From Spisula solida (Eukaryota; Mollusca; Bivalvia; Venerida; Mactridae): DNA of 64,000 nt. Shown here one piece after another: positions 1-13,400 of the stretch. Position 1 is the stretch's first letter, and each line of letters starts with the position of its first letter. Made by a program: the position numbers and the translations under genes. Under the pieces are notes generated by a model. The model was not told the origin of the DNA. It ran no database searches and was given only the letters and a program-made list of their open reading frames with translations. The stretch lies in NCBI GenBank assembly GCA_947247005.1, contig OX365952.1:29142222-29206221 (forward strand), written 5' to 3'.

Positions 1-690
1 TCTGGCACTTCTCTACCAATGTATAACAAACCGTTAACTGAAGTACCTACGCATTGTTTTATTGATAAAATAGACGTTATAATATAATCAGACACAGGCA
101 AAACAAAGACTGGCAATATAAAATATCAACAGAAATCGAAAGTGACCCATTTTGATTGGCTATGTGGTGTGAAGAAGTATAAACTGAATTTATTTTTTAA
201 TGTTAACATTATTTTTGAAAGCCGATTTACTATTTAGAACTATAAGTACGCAAGGAACTAGTTTGCGGATTTATTTATATTTTCTTGTATACTTAAGTAA
301 GGACTAAGGTAGTGAGCTACAGCCAGGAGTTTGGTGGTATTCTACAAATGTACATTACGTTCACAACTACACCGGTTTATAGCAAACACAGCGTTGGTCG
401 TTCAAATCAAACGCACATGTAAATAAGCATACTTTAGACATAGAAAGGTATGTCAATTTAAAGAGTTTGTTGACATGCATCGATACCTGCAACGTCTGAA
501 TTGCTTGTTTCTGGATCGATGGCTATTTCGTGAACTGTCACAAGTTTCCGCGACCCGGAAATGATACCGAGTATTGCCTGCGAGTGTCCGCTTATATAAC
601 TACACGAACGATAAGCAAACATTAAATAATGTTATTAACTTGTGTAATTCACAATTAATAATATCTTGAACAAGCATAACAAAACATCCA
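1..690. other. Left flank, nothing recognised
   Basis: AT-rich sequence with no open frame that looks coding, no array and no clear terminal inverted repeat. I see nothing in it that I can name. Confidence 0.4.
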
Positions 691-1640
691 TGCGTTCAAG
701 GAATGTTACCTGCAAACATGTTAAAAATCACAGGGTTTTGTCGTTACAATCCTTGGTTGTATGCTTCGTTTGCGACAAACACATTGAAAGTATAAATCCC
801 CGTTTTTTCCCTTCTCGACCAATCTGCGTTCAACGAAGAATAACGTGTCGAAACGTGCGTCACGTAATTCTTCGTTGAACGCAGGGCATTTCGATATATG
901 TACGGATGCATGGGTTGCATTATTGCCATTTTTTTGTTTGCCTCTGTCCGCCATTTTGTTAAAATTTACCAATTTAGGTATACCACCTCCGGATATGGTT
1001 AGCCAAACTTCGCTCACGTGACGAACAGGTTTTTTTAACATAACGTTCAATCAATAACAGCCCTGCGTTCAAGGAAAAAATAAAGTGACGCACGTTTTTA
1101 CCTGGTACGTACCTGTTATTCGTTGAACAATAACCATATCCTGAGGTGGTGTGCGTGTATTGGTGTAATTAAACAAAATGGCGGACAGAGGCAAACCAAA
1201 AGAATGTGAATAGCAAAACCCGTGCATGCGTACATATTTCAAAACTAAGAACGAGAAAAAACGGGGACTTATACAGTAAAACCTCGTTATCTCGAGGACC
1301 CATCGGGACAAGCCAAATGCTCGAGTTAAGCCAGGTGCTCGAAATATCCGATTATCGTTGAAAGTTGTTGATTGGACCGACACCTGCGCTCGAATTAGAC
1401 CGGATGCTCGTAATAACTTTACTCGAGTTAGAGGGATTAATTAATGTACAATATAGAGCAAATTCGTCGGGACTTTGAAATTTGCTCGAATTAGGCCGGT
1501 TGCTCGAATAATCGCTGCTCGTATTAACGAGGTTTTGCTTTCAAATTGTTTGCCGCAAACGAAGCGTACAACGAAGGATTATAGCGACAAAAACCCTGAT
1601 TTTTAACATGTTTACAGGTAAATTTCCTTGAACGCAGGGC
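691..1640. mobile_element. Foldback-type inverted-repeat element
   Basis: The left arm (from 691, about 350 bp) is repeated in reverse complement in the right arm (about 1072-1640). Landmarks that pair are TGCGTTCAAGGAA near 691 with TTCCTTGAACGCA near 1625, the block around 720-790 with 1541-1610, and a GCCTCTGTCCGCCATTTTG block near 940-958 with its complement near 1178-1196. The word TTGAACGCAGGGC recurs near 877, 1067 (inverted), 1629 and, with one change, 1685. The right arm is interrupted by a second element at 1274-1541. No coding sequence is evident; the short frames here overlap the arms on both strands. Probably a non-autonomous DNA transposon. Confidence 0.75.
1274..1541. mobile_element. 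pogo/Tigger-like MITE nested in foldback arm
   Basis: A 268-bp insertion that begins CAGTAAAACCTCGTTAT after a TA and ends with the near-complement TTAACGAGGTTTTGCTT. Internal words of the type GCTCGA and TCGAATTA recur in both orientations. The terminal word resembles the CAGTAAAACCTCG ends known in the pogo/Tigger branch of Tc1/mariner transposons. It has no open frame. Family placement rests on the terminal word alone. Confidence 0.65.
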
Positions 1641-2469
1641 AGGTACGACATAGGTACGTAACACACCTCACATAATGCTTCGTTGAATGCAGGGCAGTAC
1701 AAGGTACCTCAGATCACAATATATTAATCTGCTGTATAAGTTGAACTACATCTATAATTTACATTACTTGACTTTAATTTGATGGGTGGTTACTGGTCAA
1801 AGTAAACAAGAACTGGATGTAAATAAATAGAAATGTAAGTAATAAGTAAAGCGTTCAAAGAAAGAAGAATAAGAAATGTAATACAAGTACATGTCATGAA
1901 GTAATACAATGTCATATTTGAATTGAATCAAACGCGTGTATAAAATAATGTCCGCGTCACATCGTGAGGTGATCTCAATTATTAAGTCTGAATATTCACA
2001 TAAGTTATATTTCCTAAACACAATTCGATGCGAAACAACGATATATCACCATTAATTTATAAAAATGTTTGTCACATATTGCCTATTATGAACAAGCATT
2101 TCGTTTAGATTGGTGGAGCTTCCTTAGTAGTACTTACTGAAGTATCAAGGCACCCGCTAGGCAAACAGCAGCTTAATAACAACCCATTTACGGTGGTTCC
2201 AATATTCAACAATGAGTCGTCGAAATGTAAGATTAATAAATAAATTAATACGGACTCCTTTATAATAATTTGTAATATGAATTGTTATAGCTCACACAAC
2301 TTGACTTGCTGTACGATTCCAAATCTATGTATGCAACTGTTTTTGTCTATTGGAATTGTTTATCAAGTTCTTCATGTATTTACGCAATTACTGTATTGAT
2401 TAGAATCTTGACTTTTTAGTGGTTGAACATGTACAGAGCCGACCGTCTCGTATTACGACATTATAGTAT

Positions 2470-2890
2470 TTTGAGGCGTCAGGGGTATCAGTGAGGGACA
2501 GCAACCGTCAGGGGTATCATAGTGGTTCTTTCGTCTATTCTGCCCCATAACCTGACTGCATCGAACTAATTTTGCAAAATGCATACCTAGAATAAGGTAA
2601 ACAACGAAGGTGGCCCCATAAAACAGCAACACGCCATGCAAATCGGCAGAAATTGGAAAAATGTAGACGGGTCGTCAGGGGTGCAGTATCCAAAACCGCA
2701 CTAGAATTGAGTGTTCTCCTTAATCACAGGTATTTGAAGGGAAAATGGGCTTGGGTCTGCAAGTATCGATAGGGCCGGGTACGGTGGGCTAGGTGATTCC
2801 ATTGAAAGCGTCTTACAAAACAAAGAAAAATCAAGATTTACTTACCGAAGCGACGAAATTTACACTCGAAAAACCGTCAGGGGTATCACT
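2470..2890 (+). repeat. Dispersed CGTCAGGGGTATCA word, four copies
   Basis: The word CGTCAGGGGTATCA occurs near 2476, 2507 and 2875, with a variant CGTCAGGGGTGCAG near 2673, all in the same orientation. The intervening DNA is not otherwise repetitive. This may be the remnant of a degraded element; I cannot name it. Confidence 0.5.
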
Positions 2891-3423
2891 TCCGTTCTAT
2901 ACGTTATCCCCATTGATTATTAGAAGCACATGTTAAATGTACATGAGGGATGATCAACAAATACAAAGGAAAATGATCTTAAATTCTTGTTCCGTGACCT
3001 ATGTTGTTACAACGTGTAATATATTGGATTATTATAAGTTATGAACTATAAAAACGTTCATTTTAACACAAACAACATAACTTTTATGTATTTTGGACAA
3101 TTTTATTTAAAAAATCACGTCATGTGTAATAAGGAGTACAGCACTGATAAGTTGGTCTGATCCTTACCTTTATACTTGAATGTATAAAAAGTTTTTGCGT
3201 TGAATTATGAATTTCTGTGAACAAATTGTGCATATTGGCTCTTTACATTTTTTGTTGCACTTCGAGCGTCACCGCTTATGAAAACATAACATACAACCTT
3301 GGTTATACATATAGACAATACAACAATGTATATCACCTGGTAATTCATACTAATAGAATAGGATCGCGTTCTCTGTATTATACTATAGTGATACCATATT
3401 TATATACAACTATACATGTATAT

Positions 3424-4052
3424 TGTCTGACCAGATTAAACTGAGACTCTGATCAAAGTCCGTATACCCCCGGCTGTACTCGGCTGTTTTCGATTCGTAT
3501 TTACTACATGTGCAGTAATCTCTGTATTAGTTACAAAATCGAAAGAAAAATTAAGCATGAATTGTAGCGCAGTGGAAACGTTTGCGCCTTTAACGCAAGT
3601 GGATGCAGGTTCGAAACTTACTGCAAGCTTTTGTCATTAATATTTTTATTTCAACTATCTATCCTTGAATCAAACTATTCCCCGTACGTTCTTATATTAC
3701 TTTGTCTTTATTTTCGGTTTTTGTAATATTTTCAATTGCATATTGTTTTATTCCAAGTACATGAAAAAGGCTTCAACGACTTGGTCATTATAAATTTAAT
3801 GTATGACTGAATTGTGTAATGGATATGTGAACATAGGGAGGATTATAATTCACAACTAGCATACTTGCATAAAAAGATAAAAAATGTTCAATAAAAAGTA
3901 TATTTAGTTAGCATCACAGATTGTTATCTAGTAGCAACTCAATAAAGCCACATATAGCGATAAATGTAATTATATGTTTTTATAACTTCGGAATTTTCCG
4001 GACTTGACCCAATTATGCAAGGAGTCTCAGTTTAATCTGGTCAGACAATATC
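3424..4052. mobile_element. Nested MITE with perfect 29-bp TIRs
   Basis: Positions 3424-3452 and 4024-4052 are exact reverse complements (begins TATTGTCTGACCAGATTAAA). The 629-bp element sits inside the larger TIR element. Perfect arms suggest recent insertion. It contains a tRNA-like segment at 3559-3628. Confidence 0.75.
3559..3628 (+). repeat. tRNA-like (SINE head or tRNA pseudogene)
   Basis: An A-box-like word TAGCGCAGTGG is followed about 35 bp later by a B-box-like GGTTCGAAAC, with an anticodon-loop-like CTTTAAC between them. Acceptor and T stems do not pair well, so I call it tRNA-derived rather than a working tRNA gene. Confidence 0.45.
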
Positions 4053-4316
4053 AATGCACGATCAAAACCAACCCGTTATCAAAACATGACGTTACAAACA
4101 CACGATTGGTACTTTTAATACAGTTTGCGACACGCAACGTTGGAAACATTAAGCTGTATGTTTGATAGGACTTTGGTTAATAATAAGGATATATGGTTTA
4201 AGAAAGGGTACTTTTATATTTAGAACATTTCATAGACTTCCAATGACGAATAAAGTAGATAGGCCTACAGTACTAAATTAGTAACTTTTCCGCATATTTG
4301 TTGATCAACCCTCGAT

Positions 4317-6324
4317 CGAATTTCCTTATGTCCCAAGGTGTGGTTTGTGACGTCGCATGTTCCACCACAGCGTGCCCAATAAAATGGCTTGTATCATCGG
4401 GTATTCGACATTACGTCACGTGACTCAAAATGGAAGTCCGATGAACATTTTTAGATTTCAAAATGATAGAATGACCGCACTAGCGCTTGTGTTACTTTTC
4501 AGAGGTGATATTTTGGTTATACGTGTAGTTTTAGTTGTTATACGCTCATCCAACCATGTCATTGTTTTTGTCGCCACTCCTGTGTGAAGAGCCCTTTAGT
4601 ATGGTAAGGGCTTGTTGATGTTTTTGTCCTGTTTTTATTTTTCAGTATATTTTCAACATGTATGCATTTGTAACGGCTCGAGTGCGATATATTTTGACAT
4701 AAGATTGGTTGCATCTCGAAGATAAATGTATAAGCTTGCTACTGGAGAAAACAGTATGTGATTAATTGCCATTTTGGAAAAGTTACACGACTGTTTGTAA
4801 AGTTGGTGGTGTCGCAATTTCGATACTAGTCATTTCCCTGTTATCTATATCTAGCGAATGAGTTGCCAGTGAGTCGATACAGACCCCTAATCTCCCGACT
4901 TACGCAAACAGTCCGAGTTTCGAGTTTATTTACTATTGAATTTATGAAACTCGCCGGATAAAACGAATATGAAGCTGTTGAATGCTCATATAATTTTATT
5001 CAACGCGTATGTGCAAGCCGCGCCCGCTCGATTTGTAATCATGGTAATCTTGCAATATCACATTCTGCTGCAACACTGCACAGTAACACATATTGGTGGA
5101 TGTGCACGTGTCTTGTTGTTTTGTTCCAGATCACTTGATTGAGAAACTGTGATTGAGAACCTTTGATTGAGAAACTTTGATTGAGGACCTTTGATTGAGA
5201 ACCTTTGATTGAGAAATTTGATTGAGAACCTATGGTGCGAAAAGACAAAAACGTATCCTCCAGCGGAGGCAGCACTCAAAAGAAACAGCCGAGCACGAAC
5301 GGCCCAATAAGGGTTCATAAAAATCCCATATACCGCAAGTACACGCCGCAGCGACGATAACTCAATACAAATTGTGAGATAGTGTTTAAGATATTTCAAA
5401 TTAGTTAGTTGTTACTTGGAAAGGTTGTAAGTTTAGTTGTTACAAAACATTTGAAGTTTGATGTGAAAATGTTCGTATAGTTATACAACCATTTTGACAT
5501 CAAACTTCAGGTGTATACATCGTTCAACATCTTGTCCGTCTCCTTTGCATGTTAAGTTGACAATATTTCAACAATGTAAGTTCGTTTTTCTGCAGTATCA
5601 CAGTGTATAAACCAGTCAACTTCCGGTCATCGTAAGAAGTCGTACACATTTAATTGTATAGTCTCCCAGTGACCGGAAGTAACATGTGCTTTTGCTCGCA
5701 AAAAGTCATACAAGTTTATTTATATAGCGTCGTATTAAATGATTAGGTTTATACGTTGTGAATACATGTTCTCACTGTGATGAAACGTACTCGGGATATT
5801 GCGCAATTTATTGTACAAAACTGCAACTTTTGTGTACACGCCAATAAAGAAATACATTTCAAATTATTGTTTCAGCGTAGCTGTTATATGGCTTGAGAAT
5901 TGACCCACTTAAAAAACAATGAAATGTTTGTAAATATATCAGCACTGAAAGAAATACCAGAACTTGATTGAATACAATATTGTATTCTTTTCACAAAGGT
6001 TACGCCCGATTAAAATTATTGCATTTTTCTCTAGTGTGAAACTTATAGTACTATACTCGCATGTCTGTCATACGATAACTTTAGTCGTGCAGTGTAATCT
6101 TCAGCAAGAATATTACAGTGTTTAACTTTTTTGCGACCTCTTACTATACCAGACAAAAGGAATCGCCTGGCAACAGTAGCTAGTTACTGTCAATGCCAGA
6201 CTATATGATAACATAACAGTCCTTGCGGACGAAATAACTATTCATTCATGAAAACAAATTTATCACGTGACCCTGGTCTGGAGAGTAGTAATTTTCTGAG
6301 CTGTTATTTGGTTAAAACAATTTT
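4317..6324. other. Non-coding stretch with small hairpins
   Basis: No gene seen. It holds a short 14-bp array at 5137-5232, a hairpin formed by GAAGTTTGATGTGAAAATG near 5452 and its near complement near 5491, and a CTTCCGGTCA/TGACCGGAAG pair near 5620 and 5670. The two frames on the minus strand near 5040-5400 are created by the array and are not credible genes. Confidence 0.4.
5137..5232 (+). repeat. Short minisatellite, unit about 14 bp
   Basis: Roughly seven copies of TTGATTGAGAACCT with small changes (AAACT, GGACC). Confidence 0.75.
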
Positions 6325-6972
6325 CTAACACGATCTGCGGATTAATCCATATACGCATAGACCAACCCAGGGCGTGTATTATTACCGCGATAAAACATAC
6401 CTGTCAATTTGGCTGTTACTATTTACGCCCTGTATCACATGACATATTTATGAATGAATAAACGAAAACTTTATAGAAAAAACTTCAACGAGTCGCGAAC
6501 AAGGCAAGTTGCACGAGAATCCAGTGTTACAGCTATGCCGCATCTATTTTAGAAACTCCAATCTGCTCTCGAAACTAAGTTTCATAAAAACTTCAGATAA
6601 TCAATTCATTTATATTTTTCATTTCATTAAATACATATTCTATACTCGTGTTATTAAAATTGTTTCAATACATAAAATGTGTTATTTCCTCTAGAAAATT
6701 ACGAGGGTCGTATTCATTAACGATGGAGGTAATTGTACCAGCTAATAAGCCACTCAATTTCAGCGTGGAATTATGTTCAATGTCAAATGGGTGAAAATGG
6801 AATGCGCGAAATTAAATAGTACGGGATATTATCGTACTAGTATTTAGAATCGAAATAAAAACTCTGTTCTTGTATTTTGTCGGTGAATAAAACACGGACA
6901 GGAGTTCGGATGCGGAAAATTAAATCACCAGTGCGTAGATTTACGCGAACAGATTTTTGTTTCTTAAACAAT
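6325..6972 (+). repeat. Dispersed repeat, copy A (pairs with 20096-20722)
   Basis: About 650 bp starting CACGATCTGCGGATTAATCC and ending near ACGCGAACAGATTTTT, matched along its whole length by 20096-20722 in the same orientation with scattered substitutions and small indels. No open frame. Partial relatives lie at 17766-18040 and, inverted, around 46490-46585. Probably a non-autonomous transposon; its ends are not defined. Confidence 0.7.
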
Positions 6973-7335
6973 GCCAATCAAATGTTTCTAAAAACAATTA
7001 GCACGCTTGATGTACATAGTTCTCCGAATACAGCTATGTGTGACACTTGAACAAGCCTGAATTTGATTGCATGTTCACGTAACACGATATACATACCAAA
7101 ACATAATGACGTTAAATGTGCGCACAACTAGCGTGTGTTATGTCTGACTAAACGTTCAATGTCGACCAACATTGATAAACAGGTGAATTAAGATCGGTTG
7201 ATGTATTTTTATCGATGAGTTGACTACCTATGTGTTTATGTTGGTGATAGATTACGTCTCAGTGATCAATCTGACATGAGTAACTAATGTAATAACATTC
7301 CAACATCGTAACATTATTGCTTATAAACAGAGATC

Positions 7336-7402
7336 ATGGATTTATTCCAACAAATATCACTAAAACAATTTGTATTTATTGGATTATTTTTGTTAATCAA
7401 AG
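7336..7402 (+). CDS. Exon 1: signal peptide
   Basis: The ATG at 7336 starts 22 codons plus one base. The peptide opens MDLFQQISLKQ and continues with a hydrophobic run FVFIGLFLLI, a typical secretory signal. The donor is AAAG|gtatgt at 7403. TTATAAACAG just upstream could be a 3' splice site, which would put a 5' UTR exon further left. Confidence 0.6.
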
Positions 7403-10400
7403 GTATGTATAATTTCTCCTTCCTACCTGTAGATTGTCGTAACTATGATACAGCATATACATCCTGACATTGCAAAACTGTGTTCAGATACAACAACATA
7501 CATCATAGTTACGGCAATTTACATTGATGTAAAAACAGTGTAGCTAAATGCAATGATACAAATTATTGATGGGATGGGTCTCCATTTTCAAACACTACAC
7601 TACATGATAATAATAGCATGCTCTGAAGTAATGACCATGTTTTTGTCCCATCCAAGATCTAACGAAACATAATATAATTCAAAGGCACTAAACTATCTAA
7701 ACACTAGCTGCAGACCGGTCACGTGATTCGCGTGAACTTCGATTGACATGTATATTTTTCCTTCGACAAAAAGGACAACCTCACGTTTTCGTTCTCTACT
7801 GGTATCTATAACTAATTATTGAGGTTTTAGATAGCTGATAATGAAACATGCATCATATTTTCCCGGCCCAAATGACATGGTATTAACTATTTAAGTGTGT
7901 GTGTGCTTATATAAAAAGACCCATCTAAGGGTGTGAGCCTATTTTGGCCTACCTACGGTCTAATTCACCGTTTTAGACTTGTTACGTAAGCTAGCATAAT
8001 TTACATGTGTAATGCATGCGCGTCGAAAAGCACGTGTTCATGTACGGTTTTGATGTTAGTGAAGATTTTTCTACGCGAAAAACACCTAACATGTTAAATT
8101 TGTCACAAACAGAACACGGTTGACCTGCCGGGATGTCATCAGTTTTGATAAAGTTGCGGCCCTTATTTTTTTTCTAAAAATGATTTTCTATTTCGTTTGT
8201 AATTGTTATTTTATTGATTATTTCCGTTTTTTCGTTCACAGGAACCTTCATTTTTTTAAGTCAACACCCAAGCCAAATTTGCAAAATTGTCATTTCATTG
8301 CAATAGCCTTTGTTAAATTTTGTTGTAAGATTCTTACACTTCATCCAAGTTAGTTTTGCGTCAATCTTGGCATGTTACGTGTTTTACTGGGAGGGCAGAC
8401 ATCGGTTGTGCTAAATGTTAATGAACACGTGCTGGTTGCGTTGCAATATGTACGTGTTCATGAACAATTTGGGTGAAATATGTTGTGACTTTATAAAATA
8501 GACTTCATTACGTAACGCGCCTGTAATGAGTAACATGGCCGTGTATCTTCCAAAATGAATCAATAATTTAATGCAAGTATTATCCAAGTATTGGTATACA
8601 AAATTTAACGAGAGTATGTGCAGTATTAACAAAATTATAACACATAATTATGGTGGCGGGTTAGAACTTTTGGGTAGTGTATAAATGGTGATGTATAAAT
8701 GTAGATGTTCATGAACGACCCACCATATATATCATGCTTGTAGTGTAAATAAACACATGTTTATAATATTGTAGAGTATTCTTGTGCATGTAACCTTACG
8801 GCAGTTAACGAATGCACCACAGTGCTGAGTAAGGCTGCTGATAGCAATGTAACTGTGGATGGAATATCTGCTATACCAGACGTCGATCAGCTAGCTAAAC
8901 TATGCGGGTAAGTAGTATTCATAGCTAGATAACTCGTTAAGGAAGACACAGCGACAACCCTCTTGTGAAGCCAATAATTGTTGGGACTGTCAAGTGTTAA
9001 AACATTCTTAAGTCGCTTTATATTCATTTGTAATTATCCCCTTATGGGTGGTAAATTAAGAAACCAGGCAGTGTGTCTTCTTTTTTGTTAGCACTTTGGT
9101 AGGGTGACAATCTCAAGAAAAAAAAGTTGGGGTAGGACCTCTCTGTTAACAAGACATGTCATATACCAAAATGTTCGGGTAAGACCATAGTATCTGAGAC
9201 TGCCGGCATAAATTGCCAGAAGTGGTGGCGTTCCGAGAAATCCAAGATGGCGTCCAAGATGGCCGCCTTTTTGACAGTATTAGCTTAATATTAATGTTAT
9301 GAAAATATCAGGAATATGATGCAACTTTTTGAAATAACTTTGCTTAATTGTGATAGACACAGCATAACTCTTTTTAACTAAAATATTTTAAGAATCTTCA
9401 AAGGTCAATGTCAAGGTCATTTACAGGTAAAACCAATGTAAAAATGGCTTAAAACGCTTTTTCACCTGGTATCTTCTTTGTTTGTATAGCATTTATTTAC
9501 AAAAACTATCCAAATTGATCATTTAAATGAAGGTTTACATTCAACAGTTTAAATAAAACTACTTTGGAACACATTGGCATTCAAGTAATGGAGATACACA
9601 GTATATCTTGTACTATGTGCTTTTCATACCCCACCCACCATTTTTATATAAGAATTATGTACTCATGTATTCTGAAAGTTTTACAAAAGATGTCTGTGAT
9701 AAAAATGTTTATTATTATGATATATCTATAGTGGCATTCAAAAAATATCATTTGTGACTAAAATTCACCAGCAAAATCCAAGATGGCGTCCAAGATGGCT
9801 GCCATAATATATAATGTCCCTTGTATAGCATTAAGCAGGATTTAAACAGTTGTTTTTCAGGTGAGGTGGCCACAAAAGTAGATCAAGAACTGATTCATAC
9901 CAAAATGTCCTTATGTGACTATAAATTAGTGTATAGACCAGCTGTTATACATTGTAAAAGGGTGGTGAGGACCAGGAAATCCAAGATGGCCACCATTAAT
10001 GGTCAATCCATATAAAGTATGTTCAAATTACTATAAGACAGTATCATACATGGGTGTAAAGATACATGATAGCATGCAAATTACACATATGCTACTGTGC
10101 ATCAAATTAGCATACTACATTGACCACTTTGAAGCAAAGTTCAAGGTCATGTCAAGGTCAAAATATGAAAAATAAATGAAAAATACTATTCCTGGTTGTG
10201 ATAAGTACCACATACCAGTAGGTCATTGATAAGGTGTACACGTATAAATTGGTGGTGTTGAATACCTCTTTTGGTCTTGTATAGACGTACTTGGAGGTTG
10301 TTTAGAACAGCATAATGGCATTGAATTAGTGTAATTGTTGGATGTGGGTACCCCACTACTCCTGAAATGAGTGTATGAGATGGAGGCAAGTACGGCAATG

Positions 10401-13400
10401 TCATAGGGCAGTGGGTTTATTGGGTGATGATGAATACCCCATAGGACATTGAATTTGTGTATAGTTTGGTGCTTGGAGCTCTATACAGCCTGAAATGAGT
10501 GTATTATGTGGATGAGTATATTCCACAGGAATTTGAATTAGTGCATTTGGTGGTGGTGAGGAGTACCAAATACTTCTTTAAAGGGTATAACGTATTATGT
10601 GGTGGTGATCAGTACCTAATGTGGCATAATGTACGTGTAGGGGGAACTTAGTGATTGAGTGCATTTGGTGCAGGTTGTTATCCCATAGGGCATTGAATTG
10701 GTGTATTATATGGTGGTTAGCACTCCATATTGTCTTAAATGGGTAAATATTTGGGTTGTGAGTATGTCATATGGCCTTAAACCAGTGTAATCGGAGAATA
10801 GATAGATCTCTTGGGAATTTGAATGGGTGTATTTGGTGGTACTGAGATACCCATCCATGCCAAATACATTGTACATTCATTCAATGCCCTGTATGATAGG
10901 CACCGCCACCTAATACGCCCATTTCAGGCCTTATGGGGCACCATCCACTAAGAAATACACCTATTCAGTGACCTATGGGGTATTCACCATGATTAAATGA
11001 ACCAAATCAAGACCCTTCCCATAATCACTACCACCAAATAAACACATTTAATACCTACAATGGGACACTAGTACTCAACACAACCAAATTTACACATTCA
11101 ATATCATATTGGGTTTTCTTTACCAATTAATACACACAATCAATTGTATTTGTGGAATTCAGTTCGGGCCATTTGGGTATGTATCATCCCCAAATACACC
11201 CAAGTGACATTCTCATAACCCATTAAGTCACACACGGGCCTATAGTGAACTAAAGAACTAAATAATACACCCACTTCAGGCCATTTGGTGTACCCACCAC
11301 CACAAAATAAACCCAATCAATGCCCTAAAGAGTACTCATAAGGACCTGATACTCCCATTCAATGTTCTATTGGGTACCTACGTCCACCTTATACACCCAT
11401 TCAATGCCCTATGGGATACTCGCCACCACCTAATACACTCATTCAATGCCCTAGGGGGTACCCCCACCACATAATACACTCATTCAATGCCCTATGGGAT
11501 ACTCGCCACCACCTAATACACTCACTCAATGTCCTATGGAGTACTCCACATCACATAATACACTCATTCAATGTCCTATGGGGTACTTGCCACCACCCAA
11601 TACACTCATTTAATGCTCTATGGGGTACTCGCCAGCACCTAATACACTCATTCAATGTACTATGGGGTACTTGCCACCACCTAATATACTCATTCAATGT
11701 CCTATGGGGTACTTGCCACCACCTATTACACTCATTCAATGCTCTATGGGGTACTTGCCACCACCTACTATACTCATTCAATGCCCTATGGGGTACTCCC
11801 CACCACCTAATACACTCATGCAATGCCCTATGGGGTGCTCGCCACCACCTAATACACTCATTCAATTCCCTAGGGGGTACTCGCCCCCACCTAATACACT
11901 CATTCAATGCCCTATGGGGTACTCGCCGCCACCTAATACACTCATTCAATGTACTATGGGGTACTTGCCACCACCTTATACACTCATTCAATGTCCTATT
12001 GGGTACTCGCCACCACCTTATACACCCATTTAATGTCCTATGGGGAACTTACCATGGTAATAATTTAAACCAATGTACCCAATCAAGGTACTATAGTGGA
12101 ATTTCCACCAGCTAATACACCCATTTCAGGCCATTTTGGCTACCCACCAACAACAAATACAACAATATACACCCATTCAGTGCCCTTTGGGATACTCACC
12201 ACCACCAAAAACACCAATTCAATGCCCTATTGGGTAAGCACCACCAAAAAATACACCTACTTAATGTCTTGTGTTGTACTCTAAACCACCAAGTACACCC
12301 CATGTAACACAGTGTGAAGACATATTGGGTACTCACCACCACCAACTACACCAGTTCAAAGTCTTTTGGGGTACGACGACCATATAATACATCCATTTCA
12401 CGCCTCATAGGGCTCTAACCTCCAAGAATCCCCCCATTTCAGTGCCATATAGGGCATTTATTACCACCCAATACACCAATTCAATGCTCTATGTGGTACT
12501 CACCACCATCTTGTACACCCATGTCAGACAATGTAGGGTTACAACAAACACCAAACAAATGCCCTATGGAGCACTCACCACAACCAAATACACCCTTCAA
12601 TGCCCTATGGGGTATTCACCTTCACCTAATACACCAATTCAATGCTCTATGGGGAAATAACCTGCACCATAATTTGAAATACACTCATTCAAGGCCCTAT
12701 ACTATAGTGATACTCACCACCACCTAATACACAATTTAAGGCAATTTGGGGTACCCGCCATCACCAAAATACACACATCCAATGTCCTATGGGGTAATTA
12801 TCATCACTTAGTAAAGTTGATAAACCCACTCAAGGTCCTTATAGAAACTCACTCATTCAATGTCATATGGGTTACTCCAAACCACAAAGTACACCCACAC
12901 ATGTCCCATCGGGTACTCACCACCACCAGACACACCCATCCAATGTCCTAGGGGGTATGCACACCACCTCACACGGCCTCACAGGCCACATGGGGCACTA
13001 TCTACCAAAAATATACTAATTCAGTGAAGTACGGGGTATTCATCACGTGACCCAATACACCCATTCAATGCCTTATGTCATACTCACCACCATCGAATAC
13101 ACTAATTTCAATATGGGGTACCCACCACCACCACCAAAAATACATATGAAGTGTCCTATGTGGTATGCACCACCACCTGGTACAGCCCATTTTAGGCTAT
13201 ATGGGACACAACCACCAAACAATACACATATTCAGTGTCATAATATTATGAGGTATTCTTAACCATCTAATAATCCCAATGACCAATATGGTACACACCA
13301 CCATCTAATATGCCAAGTTCAAACCTTAATTGGTACCCACCACTACCAGATACACCAATTCAATGTCATATAGGGAACTGCACCAAATCCATCTATTCAA

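Larger units (their letters stand above)
2942..4316. mobile_element. TIR element, GAGGGATGATCAACAAATAC family, copy 1
   Basis: The left end reads GAGGGATGATCAACAAATAC and the right end is its near complement, ATTTGTTGATCAACCCTC, about 1.37 kb apart. The same ends occur at 43253 and 45147, so this is a family. There is no transposase-like frame inside. It carries a second TIR element at 3424-4052. Likely a non-autonomous mariner-type element; the superfamily is an inference from TIR style. Confidence 0.7.

Noticed and set aside
7322..7327. TATAAA as a promoter
   Set aside because: Only 9 bp before the ATG, too close for a TATA box; more likely part of a 3' splice site.
11411..12115. 234-codon frame with 14-residue repeats, plus a minus-strand frame over the same DNA
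   Set aside because: Both come from a stop-free 42-bp minisatellite inside a foldback element; open on both strands with no signal, domain or splice context.
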